A program made the position numbers and the translations under genes. The notes under the pieces were generated by a model that saw only the letters and a program-made list of their open reading frames with translations, was not told the DNA's origin and made no database searches. Below are positions 19,972 through 31,333 of a stretch of DNA of 64,000 bases, in pieces. Origin of the DNA: Companilactobacillus nodensis DSM 19682 = JCM 14932 = NBRC 107160 (GTDB lineage: Bacteria; Bacillota; Bacilli; Lactobacillales; Lactobacillaceae); assembly GCF_000615905.1 (NCBI RefSeq), contig NZ_BAMN01000004.1:62001-126000 (forward strand), in the 5' to 3' direction. Positions within the stretch are counted from its first letter, which is position 1. Each line of letters opens with the position of its first letter.

Positions 19972-21342
19972 CTAGTTAAATATTTTGTTCATTGCTTCCA
20001 GAACAGTACTTACACCAATGATTTGAATCTTATTATTCTTAGTCCAATCACCTAAGTTATTCTTAGGTACAAAAATACGTTGGAAACCAAGTTTCTCAGC
20101 TTCATTAACACGCTGATCGATTCGGTTGACTCGGCGTACTTCACCAGTAAGCCCTACTTCACCAACAAAACAGTCAGTGGCAGGAATACCAATATTTTTA
20201 TAACTGGATGCAATGGCCATTGCCAATGCCAAATCAATAGCTGGCTCATCTAATTTTACACCACCGGTTGACTTCAAATAAGCATCTTGGTTCTGAAGCA
20301 TTAAATTACCACGTTTTTCGAGGACCGCCATAATAACTGACACTCGATTGTGATCTAATCCCGTTGCTGTACGCTTAGCATTACCGAAGATAGTAGGTGT
20401 AATCAATGATTGAATTTCAACCAAAATTGGACGTGTTCCTTCCATAGAAACAACAACCGCCGAACCATTGGCGTCTTTTAGACGTTCTTCAAGAAATATT
20501 TCGGACGGATTAGCAACTTCAACTAATCCCTTCGTCTGCATTTCAAAAATACCAATCTCGTTAGTCGAACCAAAACGATTCTTAACTGAACGTAAAATTC
20601 GATAACTGTGATGAGTATCTCCCTCAAAGTATAGAACAGTATCTACCATATGTTCCAATATTTTTGGACCAGCGATTGCACCGCCCTTAGTAACATGTCC
20701 AACAACGAACACAGTGATGTTTTGTTGCTTAGCAATATTCATCAATTCAGACGTTACTTCACGCACTTGTGAAATACTTCCGACGGCTGATGAGATCTCT
20801 GGTTCGTCCATTGTTTGAATCGAATCAATGATCAAATAGTCTGGGTTCATGCTATTGATAGTGTCACGAATATAGCTCATATCGGTTTGAGGATAAATGT
20901 ATAATTCATCCCCATGGACATCTAAGCGATCGGCACGCATCTTGATCTGTGAAGCACTCTCTTCACCTGACACATATAATACTTTGCCACCAGTCTTTTG
21001 CAACTGACCGGCAACTTGTGTCAATAGTGTTGACTTACCAATACCAGGGTCACCACCGATTAAGACAAGTGAACCTGGGACAATTCCACCACCAAGGACA
21101 CGATTCAATTCTGATAGATCAGTTTTGACACGTGGTTCTTTTTGGAATGATACATCGTTTATTTTGATCGGTTTGGAGTCCAAGTCACTAGTTCTACGAC
21201 TCGGAGTAGCCTTAGCTGATTCAGCGTGTTCTACTTCTTCAACCATTTGATTCCAAGCACCACAGTTAGGACAACGTCCCAAATACTTAGGTGAAACATA
21301 GCCACAATTTTGACAAACAAACTTTGATTTTGATTTAGCCAA
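19972..21342 (-). CDS. radA: RadA, DNA repair/branch-migration ATPase
   Basis: 456 residues: N-terminal zinc finger (CQNC...CPNC), RecA-type ATPase with Walker [11 protein letters not shown] (about 95), the RadA-specific KNRFG motif, and a C-terminal Lon-like domain. Helicase for D-loop branch migration. Follows dut. Confidence 0.97.
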   Translation of the reverse strand: MAKSKSKFVCQNCGYVSPKYLGRCPNCGAWNQMVEEVEHAESAKATPSRRTSDLDSKPIKINDVSFQKEPRVKTDLSELNRVLGGGIVPGSLVLIGGDPGIGKSTLLTQVAGQLQKTGGKVLYVSGEESASQIKMRADRLDVHGDELYIYPQTDMSYIRDTINSMNPDYLIIDSIQTMDEPEISSAVGSISQVREVTSELMNIAKQQNITVFVVGHVTKGGAIAGPKILEHMVDTVLYFEGDTHHSYRILRSVKNRFGSTNEIGIFEMQTKGLVEVANPSEIFLEERLKDANGSAVVVSMEGTRPILVEIQSLITPTIFGNAKRTATGLDHNRVSVIMAVLEKRGNLMLQNQDAYLKSTGGVKLDEPAIDLALAMAIASSYKNIGIPATDCFVGEVGLTGEVRRVNRIDQRVNEAEKLGFQRIFVPKNNLGDWTKNNKIQIIGVSTVLEAMNKIFN

Positions 21343-21366
21343 TAAAATAATTCCTTTCTAAATACA

Positions 21367-21909
21367 TTATATGCCGGATGAACCGAAACCACCTTGGCGT
21401 TTCTTCAAGCCGCCCTCATCTTCATCAGTTGTTAGATACTTGATAAAAATACCTTGTGCCAGACGTTCACCTTTCTTAACCGTGTAGTCGAATGGGAAGA
21501 AATTGATCAATTGAATAAACAATTCTCCTTCATTACCTTCATTATTATAGTAGTCAGCGTCAACCACACCGATTCCGTTCGGGATCGATAGTCCACGTTT
21601 CAAAGGATTACTTGAACGACTAGCGATGATCAGTACTTCATCATCTTGCATATATGCTTTGACACCAGTTGGTACTAAAACTGGTTTAATATTTTTTTGA
21701 ATTTCTTTTGTTTTTGTATCGTCAATTTTACCTTTACCAAAAATAAATTTGATAACATTCAAAACACCGAATTTCCACATTGATGGTACAACAAAGTCTT
21801 CCGCACTCTCAATGTCATATCCAGCAGCGTTTTTAGTCTGACGAACTGGTAAATTAATACCCTTATTTTGATATTTTTTTACAATTTCAAAGCCACGTTT
21901 TTTTGTCAA
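21367..21909 (-). CDS. dut: dUTPase
   Basis: 180 residues with the five trimeric dUTPase motifs: AAGYDIESAED (1), RSSNPLKRGLSIPNG (2), GVVDADYYNNEGNEGEL (3), RLAQGIF (4) and the C-terminal RQGGFGSSG (5). It carries an insertion around 45-75 seen in lactobacillar dUTPases. Converts dUTP to dUMP. Confidence 0.93.
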   Translation of the reverse strand: MTKKRGFEIVKKYQNKGINLPVRQTKNAAGYDIESAEDFVVPSMWKFGVLNVIKFIFGKGKIDDTKTKEIQKNIKPVLVPTGVKAYMQDDEVLIIASRSSNPLKRGLSIPNGIGVVDADYYNNEGNEGELFIQLINFFPFDYTVKKGERLAQGIFIKYLTTDEDEGGLKKRQGGFGSSGI

Positions 21910-22042
21910 ATCGAAACTCTCCCATTATCATTAGATAACTAAAATAATAGCATTTAAACCATTATAAAACTATTGATTCGACTGACTTTCTTCCATTAAT
22001 ACGGTAATATTGAGGTAAATATATTTAGAGAGAAGGTAGTTT

Positions 22043-22342
22043 ATGGAAATAAAACAAGAAGACGGTCGTTTTTTTATTGAAGAAGATGAACTTGTCGGTG
22101 AAATAACCTATTCACCAGTCAAAGATGGTGTTATTTCGATCGATCATACCTTTGTGAATGAAAATTATCGTGGACAAGGTATTGCTGGCAAATTGCTCAA
22201 TGAAGTTTTGGATTATGCAGACGGGAAAAATTTAAAAATTGTTCCTGTGTGTGAATATGCCAAATTTGCATTCAAGAACAAACCAGAGATCCGTTATTTA
22301 TTAACCGAAAATTACCAAAAGCTCTTAGAGGAGGAACGTTAA
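22043..22342 (+). CDS. Small GNAT acetyltransferase (YjdJ-type)
   Basis: 99 residues. IDHTFVNENYRGQGIAGKLL is the acetyl-CoA pyrophosphate-binding motif A (RGQGIAGKL), and the VCEYAKFAF tail carries the conserved Cys of the YjdJ/GTNAT single-domain family. Substrate unknown. Abuts rpiA with no gap. Confidence 0.85.
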   Translation: MEIKQEDGRFFIEEDELVGEITYSPVKDGVISIDHTFVNENYRGQGIAGKLLNEVLDYADGKNLKIVPVCEYAKFAFKNKPEIRYLLTENYQKLLEEER

Positions 22343-23032
22343 TTGAATCAAGATGAATTGAAAAAAGCCGTCGGCATTAAGTCCGTTGACTTCATTGAAA
22401 GTAACACAGTAGTTGGATTAGGTACTGGCTCAACTGTTTATTACATGATCGAAGAACTTGGCAAAAGATACCAAGCTGGTGAGATCAAGAATATCGTTGG
22501 TGTTGCGACATCTTCACGTTCTCAAAAACAAGCTGAAGGTCTTGGCATTCCCATGAAAGATCTAAATGATGTTGATCACATTGATCTAACGATCGATGGT
22601 GCTGACCAAATCGACAAGAATTTCCAAGGTATTAAGGGTGGCGGTGCTGCTCACCTACTTGAAAAAATGGTTGCCACAAACTCTCACAAGAATATTTGGA
22701 TCGTAGACCAATCAAAAATGGCTGACAAACTTGGCAGTTTCCCACTACCACTCGAAGTAATTCCATTCGGTTGTGAGAAGACTTTTGCCGACCTACAGGC
22801 AGAAGAGTTGCATCCCGAGTTCCGTTTGGATGACAATGGTAAGCGAGTATTAACTCACAATAAGAACTATGTCATCGACTTGAAGATGGGCGAGATCAAT
22901 CACCCACACTTACTCGCTGAATGGTTAGATCACCAAGTGGGTATTGTTGCACATGGTCTATTCCTAGACTTGGTCAATACAGTTATCGTCGGACGTGACG
23001 ATGGCCCAGAAGTTATCAAGGACGTACGTTAA
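22343..23032 (+). CDS. rpiA: Ribose-5-phosphate isomerase A
   Basis: 229 residues from a TTG start with GGAGG 8-10 bases upstream. [17 protein letters not shown] and [10 protein letters not shown] are RpiA active-site segments. Interconverts ribose-5-P and ribulose-5-P. Co-transcribed with the acetyltransferase, followed 27 bases later by pepC. Confidence 0.96.
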   Translation: MNQDELKKAVGIKSVDFIESNTVVGLGTGSTVYYMIEELGKRYQAGEIKNIVGVATSSRSQKQAEGLGIPMKDLNDVDHIDLTIDGADQIDKNFQGIKGGGAAHLLEKMVATNSHKNIWIVDQSKMADKLGSFPLPLEVIPFGCEKTFADLQAEELHPEFRLDDNGKRVLTHNKNYVIDLKMGEINHPHLLAEWLDHQVGIVAHGLFLDLVNTVIVGRDDGPEVIKDVR

Positions 23033-23059
23033 TACACTAATAAATGAGGGAGAGATTTT

Positions 23060-24400
23060 ATGAAGGAAATTACTTCAAAAGAACTAGAAAAATTTCAAAC
23101 AGCCTTTGAACAAACACCAGGTTCATCCGCTATCAAGAACGCAGTTGCTAACAACGGCATCTTACAATCAAGTGAGACTATCGCTTCTAAAATCGCAATG
23201 GACCCTACTTTTTCAGTTGAATTAGATACTGGATCAGTATCTGATCAAAAGCAATCAGGACTATGCTGGGTATTCGCTGCCTTGAACACTATGAGACACC
23301 CTATCCAAGCTAAGTTCAAGATCAAGGGCTTCGAATTATCAGAAGGCTACATGCTATTCTGGGACAAACTAGAGAAGTCTAACTTCTTCTACGAAAATGT
23401 TATCAACACTGCTGCTCTTCCAGTTGGCGATCGTAAGGTCGACTTTTTGATGACAACACCGCAACAAGATGGTGGCCAATGGGATATGATCATGGCACTT
23501 GTTGCAAAATACGGTGTCGTTCCTAAGAGCGTGATGCCAGATACATACAGTAGAACTAAATCATCAGAACTAAATACAGTTCTTAATACTAAATTACGTA
23601 AAAATGCTATCGCCTTACGTGACTTAGTTAATGCCGGAAAGTCTGAAGAAGATATCGAACGCGTTAAGAATGAAATGCTTAGTGAAATCTACAAGATTTT
23701 GGTATACACAGTCGGTGAACCACCTACTAAATTCGACTGGGCTTACCGTGATGATGACAAGAACTATCACAAGGAAACAGACATCACACCTCAAGAATTC
23801 TTCAAGAAGTACGTTGGCTGGGACCTAGACAGCTACATCTCAACTATCAATGCACCAACAGCTGACAAGCCATACAACCATGTCTACACAGTTGAAATGT
23901 TAGGTAATGTACTTGGTGGACGCCAAGTACGTCACTTGAACCTTGAAATCAATGACTTCAAGAGCCTTGCTGTTAAACAACTACAAGACGGCGAAGCTGT
24001 TTGGTTCGGTAGTGATGTGGGTCAAAGCTCTGATCGTAAGATCGGTATCATGGATACAAATATCTATGACGTTGAAGGACTATTCAACACTGACCTATCA
24101 ATGACCAAAGCTGAAAGACTAGATTACACCGAAAGTATGATGACACATGCCATGGTACTAACGGGTGTTGACTTAGACGAAAACGGCAAGCCAACCAAGT
24201 GGAAGGTTGAAAACTCATGGGGTGAAAAAGTCGGAACAAAGGGTTACTTCGTAATGAGTGATTCATGGTTCGATCAATATGTTTACCAATTGGTTATCAA
24301 CAAGAAATACTTGAGTGATGATTTGAAGAAGACCTTCGAGGCAGAATCTCAAGAACCTACAGTGCTTGCACCTTGGGATCCAATGGGAGCATTAGCATAG
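23060..24400 (+). CDS. pepC: Aminopeptidase C (bleomycin-hydrolase family)
   Basis: 446 residues. Papain-like catalytic triad: Cys in KQSGLCWVFAAL (about 70), His in MTHAMVLTGVD (about 363), Asn in ENSWGEKVG (about 385). Cytoplasmic hexameric aminopeptidase that uses casein-derived peptides. The C-terminal PMGALA is the self-compartmentalising arm. The stop codon is also the first base of repeat R2. Confidence 0.97.
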   Translation: MKEITSKELEKFQTAFEQTPGSSAIKNAVANNGILQSSETIASKIAMDPTFSVELDTGSVSDQKQSGLCWVFAALNTMRHPIQAKFKIKGFELSEGYMLFWDKLEKSNFFYENVINTAALPVGDRKVDFLMTTPQQDGGQWDMIMALVAKYGVVPKSVMPDTYSRTKSSELNTVLNTKLRKNAIALRDLVNAGKSEEDIERVKNEMLSEIYKILVYTVGEPPTKFDWAYRDDDKNYHKETDITPQEFFKKYVGWDLDSYISTINAPTADKPYNHVYTVEMLGNVLGGRQVRHLNLEINDFKSLAVKQLQDGEAVWFGSDVGQSSDRKIGIMDTNIYDVEGLFNTDLSMTKAERLDYTESMMTHAMVLTGVDLDENGKPTKWKVENSWGEKVGTKGYFVMSDSWFDQYVYQLVINKKYLSDDLKKTFEAESQEPTVLAPWDPMGALA

Positions 24401-24520
24401 AGAGTGGAGAATGCCGGGAGATTCTGAGCACTGCCTAAGATAGTGAAGGTGCCAACGAAGTTGGTGCATTTACTATCTGTAGCAGGCGCAGGAATCTGGC
24501 TTTCGCAACTCGTTTTAGAA
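24399..24520 (+). repeat. Structured dispersed element, copy R2
   Basis: Nearly identical to R1 in sequence. Begins in the pepC stop codon (TAGAGAGTGGAGAA) and ends GCAACTCGTTTTAGAA. Against R1 there are paired changes in the apical helix (TAGTGAA with TTTACTA here). It reads in the same direction as pepC. Confidence 0.8.
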
Positions 24521-24545
24521 AACGTATAAAACTATATCCGTCTCC

Positions 24546-24710
24546 AGAGTGAGAATATTCACCGCTATGCGGGACGGTTCGAGCCTAAGAAGCGGTCTCG
24601 ACCCTCGGTTTAGAGACTTACCCAAAATCGGTAAGTCTCAAAACACGCCCGATAGTGTAAATGGCTAAAGCCATAACACTACTTTCACAGCGGATAACTA
24701 TTCTCACTCT
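24546..24710 (+). repeat. Multi-hairpin element closed by a 12-bp stem
   Basis: AGAGTGAGAATA (24546) is the exact reverse complement of TATTCTCACTCT (24699). Inside are four helices: CCGC/GCGG, GGT-CGAG/CTCGACC, GAGACTTACC/GGTAAGTCTC (10 bp) and AGTGT-ATGGCT/AGCCAT-ACACT (11 bp). No ORF fits. It occupies the pepC-pepX gap just after R2. Strand of activity unknown. Confidence 0.6.
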
Positions 24711-24802
24711 TCCGACTAGTTTGTTCTTTAAAATACTTTATTATTATCTATACTGAATTGTTACACTAAATTCAAAATTTAAATATTTAACTGTATCCAA
24801 AG

Positions 24803-24853
24803 AGGAATTGTATTACACCTGATTATATTAAGTGTGATACAACTCCTTTTTTT
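24803..24853 (+). terminator. Terminator before pepX
   Basis: AGGAATTGTATTACAC pairs with GTGTGATACAACTCCT and is followed by seven Ts. It closes the pepC transcript; the pepX start lies 51 bases on. Confidence 0.85.
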
Positions 24854-24904
24854 AGTTACTCCAATACCCTATAATGAAAATTATAATAAGAAGGAGTTGT
24901 TCAT

Positions 24905-27325
24905 ATGAAAAATAACCAATTTGCCATTCGTCCAACTGACTTTGACACACAGATTCAGGAATTACAGAATCTTCATTTTTTAACATCTAATAATGAAATG
25001 ATGAACGATCCGATCGATTTGTACACAGATCTCTTGCGACTTAGTCTTTTAAAGGCTAAGTCGAAGGCTGCCTTCGAACAAAAATTATCCACTTATATGG
25101 CAACACCTGACCAAGATGCTCTGGAGTACCTAAAAAGTAACGATGAACTGTCAGTTCAAGCATTCTACAATATTGCCCTGCAACTACTGGAATTCAATCC
25201 CGATGTAGATTTTTCATTCGAAGATCCTCTGGCTGCAATGAAGAAGATTCAATTAAAAATTGCTGACCATGAAGGTAATGTCTTCACAATCAACGAATTA
25301 AAATCTGCTTGGTATTGGCTTTTAGCAACCCACAACAAGAACGGGCAAACATTCATTGACTCATTAGCTGCTAACGGATACTTTCTTCCCTTCTATGGCG
25401 AGATCGGTGAACCTTTACTCTTCAACGGAAAATCAATGCCAGTTTTTAATCCACATAAATTAATTCGTGAAGTCGTTTACGTTGAGTCACCCCAAGATAC
25501 TGACAACGATGGTAAATTGGATCTACTCAAGGCTGAGATCCTACGCCCGGCTGAAACAGAAGACGGATTAAAGGTTCCAGTTCTTTATACAGCTAGCCCT
25601 TATAATCAGGGAACTAATGATGAAACGGGCGAAAAAATAATGCACAATGTGAACATTCCGTTGGAGCACAAAGAACCAAACAACTTGAAGTATGAGGACA
25701 TTGAATACAAAGCACCCGACAAAAAATTACCAGAACCAAGAACAGTTACTGGACAAGATGAAGTCGCCGAAGAAACATTTGCCAGAGAACAATCATATAC
25801 CTTGAACGATTATTTCTTAGCACGTGGTTTTGCTGTCGTCTATGCTGCCGGAATTGGTACAAAAGATTCTGATGGTGTGAGAACAACTGGTGATCCCGAA
25901 GAAACAACCTCGACTGTCTCAATTATCGAATGGTTAGCCGGAAATCGCCGTGCCTTCACTAACAAGGTCGATAATATCGAAATCAAGGCTTGGTGGTCTA
26001 ACAAGTCAGTCGGTATGACCGGCAGATCATACCTGGGAACACTAGCAACTGCCGCTGCCACTTCAGGAGTTGAAGGATTGAAGACAGTTATCAGTGAAGC
26101 TGCCATTTCTAGTTGGTATGACTATTATCGTGATGGCGGACTCGTTATCGCTCCCGGTGGCTTCCCCGGTGAAGATGCGGATGTCTTGGCTGAAGAAACA
26201 TTCAGTCGTCGCCTACAACCTGGTGACTTCCACAAAATCAAGCCACTATGGGACAAAAAACTTAAAGAAATTACTAATGGACAAGATCGAACGACCGGAG
26301 ACTACAATACCTTCTGGGATGCTCGTAATTATCATAAGGACTTTAAGAACATCAAAGCTGATGTTTTGATGGTTCACGGTCTGAATGACTGGAATGTTAA
26401 GCCACGAAACGTAGAAAGATTATGGAATGGTATCCGTCATAACGGCGTTACACAAAAAATAATTTTGCATCAAGGACAACACATCTACATCAATGCCTTT
26501 CGTTCCGTCGATTATACCGATATCGTCAATCTTTGGTTAACTCACGAACTGCTTGGAATAGATAATCAAGCTGAGAAAATAATTCCCGATGTTCTAATCC
26601 AAGATAACGTCAAGCCTGAAACTTGGAATAGTTATGAAGACTGGAGCAATGACGATAACCCTAAAATTAAATATAATTTATCAAGTGATAAATTGTCTAC
26701 AGTCGACCGTACCAGTGAAAAACTAACCTTCAGTGACCAGTTAGATGATAGTTTATTTAACCGTTACAAGAACCATAACGATGAATGGCAACGAGATCTA
26801 GCAGACTTGGACAACGACAAAATGTCAAAACACCGACTCCTATTTACAACCAATAATATAGAAGAAACTGTTATTGATGGAAAAGTAAACGTCAATTTGA
26901 ACGTAGCTTCTAGTCAGAATATGGGTATGCTCAGCTTTCAATTGATTGACTATGGTAATGCCAAACGATTCAAAGTCTCACCTGCTTTATTAGCTCATAA
27001 TGGATTAGCTGAAACTTATGATTGGCGTGAAGATGATCTACGTGAATTCAAGCTTGGATCAGAAACGAATTATAAGATGATAACCAAGGGTCACATTAAT
27101 TTGCAAAACAGAGAAAATACGTATAGAGTAAGCGACCTTGAACCAAATAAGTTCTATCAAATTTCTGTTGAACTACAACCTACTTTTTATCGCATTCCTG
27201 AGGGACACAAACTAGGATTGATCGTTTATGCAACAGACTTTGGTATGACTATTCGTGGCAATCAAGATATTGAATACTCAATTCAAACTGGCGAATCTAA
27301 TCTTTTGGTTCCGATTCACAAATAA
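24905..27325 (+). CDS. pepX: X-prolyl dipeptidyl aminopeptidase (PepX)
   Basis: 806 residues, the usual PepX size. Serine peptidase family S15: MTGRSYLGT nucleophile near 379, HGLNDWNV with the catalytic Asp near 498, and His in HQGQHIYIN near 528. An N-terminal lactobacillar dimerisation domain and a C-terminal jelly-roll follow the family order. Releases X-Pro dipeptides. ATG is preceded by AAGGAG. Confidence 0.96.
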   Translation: MKNNQFAIRPTDFDTQIQELQNLHFLTSNNEMMNDPIDLYTDLLRLSLLKAKSKAAFEQKLSTYMATPDQDALEYLKSNDELSVQAFYNIALQLLEFNPDVDFSFEDPLAAMKKIQLKIADHEGNVFTINELKSAWYWLLATHNKNGQTFIDSLAANGYFLPFYGEIGEPLLFNGKSMPVFNPHKLIREVVYVESPQDTDNDGKLDLLKAEILRPAETEDGLKVPVLYTASPYNQGTNDETGEKIMHNVNIPLEHKEPNNLKYEDIEYKAPDKKLPEPRTVTGQDEVAEETFAREQSYTLNDYFLARGFAVVYAAGIGTKDSDGVRTTGDPEETTSTVSIIEWLAGNRRAFTNKVDNIEIKAWWSNKSVGMTGRSYLGTLATAAATSGVEGLKTVISEAAISSWYDYYRDGGLVIAPGGFPGEDADVLAEETFSRRLQPGDFHKIKPLWDKKLKEITNGQDRTTGDYNTFWDARNYHKDFKNIKADVLMVHGLNDWNVKPRNVERLWNGIRHNGVTQKIILHQGQHIYINAFRSVDYTDIVNLWLTHELLGIDNQAEKIIPDVLIQDNVKPETWNSYEDWSNDDNPKIKYNLSSDKLSTVDRTSEKLTFSDQLDDSLFNRYKNHNDEWQRDLADLDNDKMSKHRLLFTTNNIEETVIDGKVNVNLNVASSQNMGMLSFQLIDYGNAKRFKVSPALLAHNGLAETYDWREDDLREFKLGSETNYKMITKGHINLQNRENTYRVSDLEPNKFYQISVELQPTFYRIPEGHKLGLIVYATDFGMTIRGNQDIEYSIQTGESNLLVPIHK

Positions 27326-27459
27326 TAACGATTTGAACCAAAAATCGATTTTAACATTGACATCAAGGTTGCCATGACTAGACCAAAATTAAAAGGTTCC
27401 ATGCAATCATTTCTAATGTTATAATCGCCGTTGAACTGTTTAATTTGGAGATTATTTAT

Positions 27460-29544
27460 ATGGAAAAAAATCAATTGAATTCACTGAAGAGTAATCCCCA
27501 TTCAAAGATGAGTTTTGCCGGTTTCCTAATTGCTTTGGGAATCGTGTATGGAGATATTGGAACATCACCTCTATACGTTATGCACTCATTGATGGTGGGT
27601 AATGGTGGATTAGAAAAAATGTCCACCGACTTTATTTTGGGTAGTGTATCTTTAATATTCTGGACACTTACTTTGGTCACGACCATCAAGTACGTGTTAA
27701 TCGCCTTACGTGCTGATAACCGTGGTGAAGGTGGTATCTTTGCGCTTTACACCTTAGTCAGGAAGCGCGCTAAGTGGCTACTCATACCAGCGATGGTTGG
27801 TGGCGCCACTTTCTTAGCGGATGGAATGATGACACCAGCAGTTACCGTTACGGCGGCAATTGAAGGTTTGAAGGGTGTTAAGTTCAATAATAATATTTTG
27901 ATCAATAATCAAACTCAAGTTATCATCATTACTTTGATCATCTTATCAACCTTGTTCTTCATTCAAAGATTCGGTACTCAGCTGATCGGTCGTGCCTTTG
28001 GACCCATCATGCTAGTTTGGTTCTCCTTCCTCGGATTAATGGGTATCTACAACATCTCATTCGACTGGACGATCATTCGTGCCTTGAATCCTTACTACGC
28101 TTTCGAACTATTACGTAGTCCAATGAATATCCGTGGTATTTTTATTCTAGGAAGTATCTTCCTTGCCACAACTGGTGCCGAAGCACTCTATTCCGATATG
28201 GGACATGTCGGTCGTCCTAATATTTATACCAGTTGGCCATTTGTTAAAGTCTGCTTGTTACTAAGCTACTTAGGACAAGCAGCTTGGCTGATGCGTCTTA
28301 AGGACAATACGGTATTGCAACAAATGGGTTCAGCTATGAATCCGTTCTACCAATCAATGCCTGCTAATCTACGATTATTTGGTATTTTGTTGTCTGCCTT
28401 TGCGGCTATCATTGCTTCTCAAGCTTTGATCTCAGGTTCATACACACTTGTATCTGAAGCAACAAAACTAAGAATCTTCCCACGTTTGAAAACATATTAT
28501 CCAACTAACTTCAAGGGACAATTGTACATTCCAACTGTCAACTCAATTATCTGGGTAGTTTGTCTATTCATCGTTATCTTCTTCAAGACTTCCGAAAACA
28601 TGTCTAATGCTTACGGACTTGAAATCACAATCACTATGTTGATGACTACGATCCTATTACATCAATGGTTGTTGATGAAACGTGCTAATCGCTTCTTCAC
28701 TACGATCATCATTAGTTTCTTCTTCATCATCGAGAGTATCTTCTTCGTTACCAACAGTAGTAAGTTCATTCACGGTGCCTATATCACAATGGGTATCGCT
28801 GCTGTTCTTATCAGTGTTATGTTCATCTGGAGATATGGTGACCGTCTAATGGACGACAATACGTTCAGAAGTCACTTTGCTTCTCTACTAGCATTCAAGC
28901 ATCAATTGAATGACCTTAGAAAAGACCCAAGTTATCCGCTCTATACAACTAACTTGGTTTACCTAACAAAGATCCATGATGGTTATCGTATCAAGAAGAA
29001 TATCCTCTACTCGATTCTTGATAAACGTCCTAAGCGTGCTGAAGTGTACTGGTTCGTAACGGTCAATGTTACCGATGAACCTTATACAGCCGCCTACTCT
29101 GTTGAAACCTTCGATACTGACTACATGGTCAGTGTCCAACTATATCTTGGTTTCCGTGTCGATCAAAAAGTTAACGTCTATCTAAGGCAAGTCGTCAACG
29201 ATATGATGTCTAACGGTGAGATCAAGCCACAACCACAGAAATATACAACGATCCCTGACCGTCAAGTCGGCGACTTCTCGTTCGTTCTTATCAAAGAAGT
29301 GCTCTCCCCTGACACTAAGATCAGTGGGATCAAGAAGAGTATTATCCATGCTCGTCTAGCTCTACAAAAATTCATCTCACCAGCCAGTTGGTTTGGATTA
29401 TCTTACAGTGATGTTATGGAAGAACGTGTTCCATTAGTTCTTGGCAAAGTCTCAATGAATCGACTTCGTCTAGTTCGTAAGGACCGTTCAGCATTACAAG
29501 ATATCCCAATCGATCAACCTATCGATGACGATGATGACGAATAA
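27460..29544 (+). CDS. kup: Kup-family potassium uptake transporter
   Basis: 694 residues from the ATG at 27460 (GGAG 9 bases upstream). YGDIGTSPLYVMHS is the KUP signature in the first membrane segment. About twelve hydrophobic segments to residue 460 are followed by a cytosolic C-terminal domain and an acidic tail (DDDDDE). Imports K+ with protons. Such transporters are often c-di-AMP-regulated; a receptor gene (darA) is in this window but no c-di-AMP riboswitch is visible here. Confidence 0.95.
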   Translation: MEKNQLNSLKSNPHSKMSFAGFLIALGIVYGDIGTSPLYVMHSLMVGNGGLEKMSTDFILGSVSLIFWTLTLVTTIKYVLIALRADNRGEGGIFALYTLVRKRAKWLLIPAMVGGATFLADGMMTPAVTVTAAIEGLKGVKFNNNILINNQTQVIIITLIILSTLFFIQRFGTQLIGRAFGPIMLVWFSFLGLMGIYNISFDWTIIRALNPYYAFELLRSPMNIRGIFILGSIFLATTGAEALYSDMGHVGRPNIYTSWPFVKVCLLLSYLGQAAWLMRLKDNTVLQQMGSAMNPFYQSMPANLRLFGILLSAFAAIIASQALISGSYTLVSEATKLRIFPRLKTYYPTNFKGQLYIPTVNSIIWVVCLFIVIFFKTSENMSNAYGLEITITMLMTTILLHQWLLMKRANRFFTTIIISFFFIIESIFFVTNSSKFIHGAYITMGIAAVLISVMFIWRYGDRLMDDNTFRSHFASLLAFKHQLNDLRKDPSYPLYTTNLVYLTKIHDGYRIKKNILYSILDKRPKRAEVYWFVTVNVTDEPYTAAYSVETFDTDYMVSVQLYLGFRVDQKVNVYLRQVVNDMMSNGEIKPQPQKYTTIPDRQVGDFSFVLIKEVLSPDTKISGIKKSIIHARLALQKFISPASWFGLSYSDVMEERVPLVLGKVSMNRLRLVRKDRSALQDIPIDQPIDDDDDE

Positions 29545-29555
29545 TAGTAAAAAAT

Positions 29556-29587
29556 AAAGCTGATTTCCGTTGGGAAATCAGCTTTTT
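29556..29587. terminator. Bidirectional terminator between kup and gpmA
   Basis: AAAGCTGATTTCC/GGAAATCAGCTTT stem with a 4-base loop and T-run; serves the converging kup and gpmA. Confidence 0.88.
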
Positions 29588-30253
29588 ATTTGCGATTAGT
29601 CTTAATAATATTTAACTTAGAATCCAGTTCATAGACCAAGGGAACTCCATTAGCCACTTCGATACCATCGATATCCTTGTCACTAACATCTTCCAAATAC
29701 TTGATCAAGGCCCTGATCGTACTTCCATGTGCGACGATCAACTGGTTCTTACCATCAAGTAGTTGGGGAGCAACAACATCTGTATAGTAAGGGACGATAC
29801 GCTTATATGCTTGAAATAAGCTCTCTGAGACTGGCATTGCTCGTGGTCGAGATACTTGTAAGGTCCTACCAACGGATCTGGCTCAGCTAACTTAGGCGGC
29901 ATTGTGTAATAACTACGACGCCAGAGTCTGACCTGCTCAACTCCATATTCTTCTCTAGTTACATCTTTGTTCTGTCCTCTAAGTGCACCATAATGGCGTT
30001 CATTCAATCTCCACGACTTAATGATCGGAACGTAATTGATATCCAAATCATCTTGGATAATATAGGCCGTCATAATTGCTCGCTTCAAAACTGAAGTATG
30101 GACCTCTTGTATGTCTATGTTCTTTATTTGATCAGCAGCCTCATGTGCCTGATCGATTCCCTTTTGGGTTAATTCAACATCATTCCAGCCAGTGTAATCA
30201 TTCGTTGCATTAGCCGTGCTTTGTCCATGTCTTACCATGATAAGTTTTACCAT
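29586..30253 (-). CDS. gpmA: 2,3-bisphosphoglycerate-dependent phosphoglycerate mutase, frameshifted
   Basis: Two overlapping frames together make one about 222-residue mutase. The first holds [12 protein letters not shown] (catalytic His) and [15 protein letters not shown]. The second starts in the same reading of the protein with [19 protein letters not shown] and holds [15 protein letters not shown]. The break is at about 29836-29842, where GAGCAATG should read GAGGCAATG (one G missing). If real, the enzyme would lose its second catalytic histidine. Confidence 0.87.
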
Positions 30254-30300
30254 ATTCCGACATTACCAACTTTCTTGCGTATTCCCTCTTATATTATCAC

Positions 30301-30343
30301 AAAAAATGAATGAAAATCTTATATTGATTTTCATTCATTTTTT
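30301..30343. terminator. Palindromic terminator upstream of gpmA
   Basis: AAAATGAATGAAAATC and GATTTTCATTCATTTT form a 16-bp stem flanked by As and Ts; separates the CDF gene from gpmA. Confidence 0.8.
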
Positions 30344-30356
30344 TATTTATAAAATT

Positions 30357-31235
30357 CTAGTCAATCATCGGTTCATCTAGTCCACGACTACATTCAGCCT
30401 GTAGTGTAACGTGGGAGACGTCAAATTTTTCTTTCAAAAGTTTGTCCACTTGATCATAGACGGATTCCAGTTGATCCATATTACATTTTTTTCTGACATT
30501 AATGTGCGCATCCAGAATAATGAAATTTTCATCGATCATCCATACATGGACATGATGTATACCGACCACATCCGGTACAGTCATAACTGTCTTCTTAACA
30601 GCCTCTAAATCGATTTTGGGGCTAGCTTCCATCAAGATGTTGATAGTTTCCTTAACTACATCAAAAGCCTCTTTAAGGAGCCATACGGCGATAATTATCG
30701 TTATTGCTGGATCGACCCAATTCCAATTAAATAATGTCACAAAAATCGAGGCAACAAATACTCCGACTGAAGACAACGTATCAGACAACATATGTAAGAA
30801 CGTCGCCTTGATATTCAAGTTGTTCTTGGAACCTGACCACAGTGCTAACATCGATACTAAATTCGCTAATAAACCAATAACTGACACTGCCATCATCAAA
30901 GTACCGTTGATATGTTGTGGTATTTGAAACCTCCGAATAGATTCAACGATCATAAATATTGTAATGACAATCAATATACTAGAGTTCACAAAAGCTGCCA
31001 GGATCTCAGCACGCTTGTAACCAAAGGTCTTCTCTGAATTATTCTGACGGCGTCCGATCACATTTGCGACATATGAAATAACGATCGACAGCGAGTCTTC
31101 CAAGTTATGAATTGCATCTGACAACAATCCTAAAGAACCAGAAATTATTCCACCAAAGAATTCGGCAACAGTAATCAAAAGGTTCAAAGCTGTGACAGCC
31201 AAAAATCTTTTTCCAGTGATTTTTGTATGATCCAT
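30357..31235 (-). CDS. Cation diffusion facilitator (CzcD/ZitB-type metal exporter)
   Basis: 292 residues from the ATG at 31235 (AGGAAG 7 bases upstream). Six membrane segments; metal site HNLEDS (TM2) and HMLSDTLSS (TM5), i.e. H/D-type ligands typical of Zn/Co/Cd exporters. C-terminal cytosolic ferredoxin-like domain with GIHHVHVWMID. Metal specificity is inferred only. Confidence 0.9.
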   Translation of the reverse strand: MDHTKITGKRFLAVTALNLLITVAEFFGGIISGSLGLLSDAIHNLEDSLSIVISYVANVIGRRQNNSEKTFGYKRAEILAAFVNSSILIVITIFMIVESIRRFQIPQHINGTLMMAVSVIGLLANLVSMLALWSGSKNNLNIKATFLHMLSDTLSSVGVFVASIFVTLFNWNWVDPAITIIIAVWLLKEAFDVVKETINILMEASPKIDLEAVKKTVMTVPDVVGIHHVHVWMIDENFIILDAHINVRKKCNMDQLESVYDQVDKLLKEKFDVSHVTLQAECSRGLDEPMID

Positions 31236-31286
31236 GACATCACTTCCTTTTGACTCCATCTTACCATTTTCAAAAAAAATGCAAAA

Positions 31287-31317
31287 AAATAAGCTGATCT
31301 GACACTCAGCTTATTTC
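31287..31317 (-). terminator. Hairpin terminator downstream of a 71-residue gene
   Basis: AAATAAGCTGA/TCAGCTTATTT stem with As and Ts on either side; it lies after the 31334-31549 gene. Confidence 0.75.
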
Positions 31318-31333
31318 ATAATACTATTCCGCT

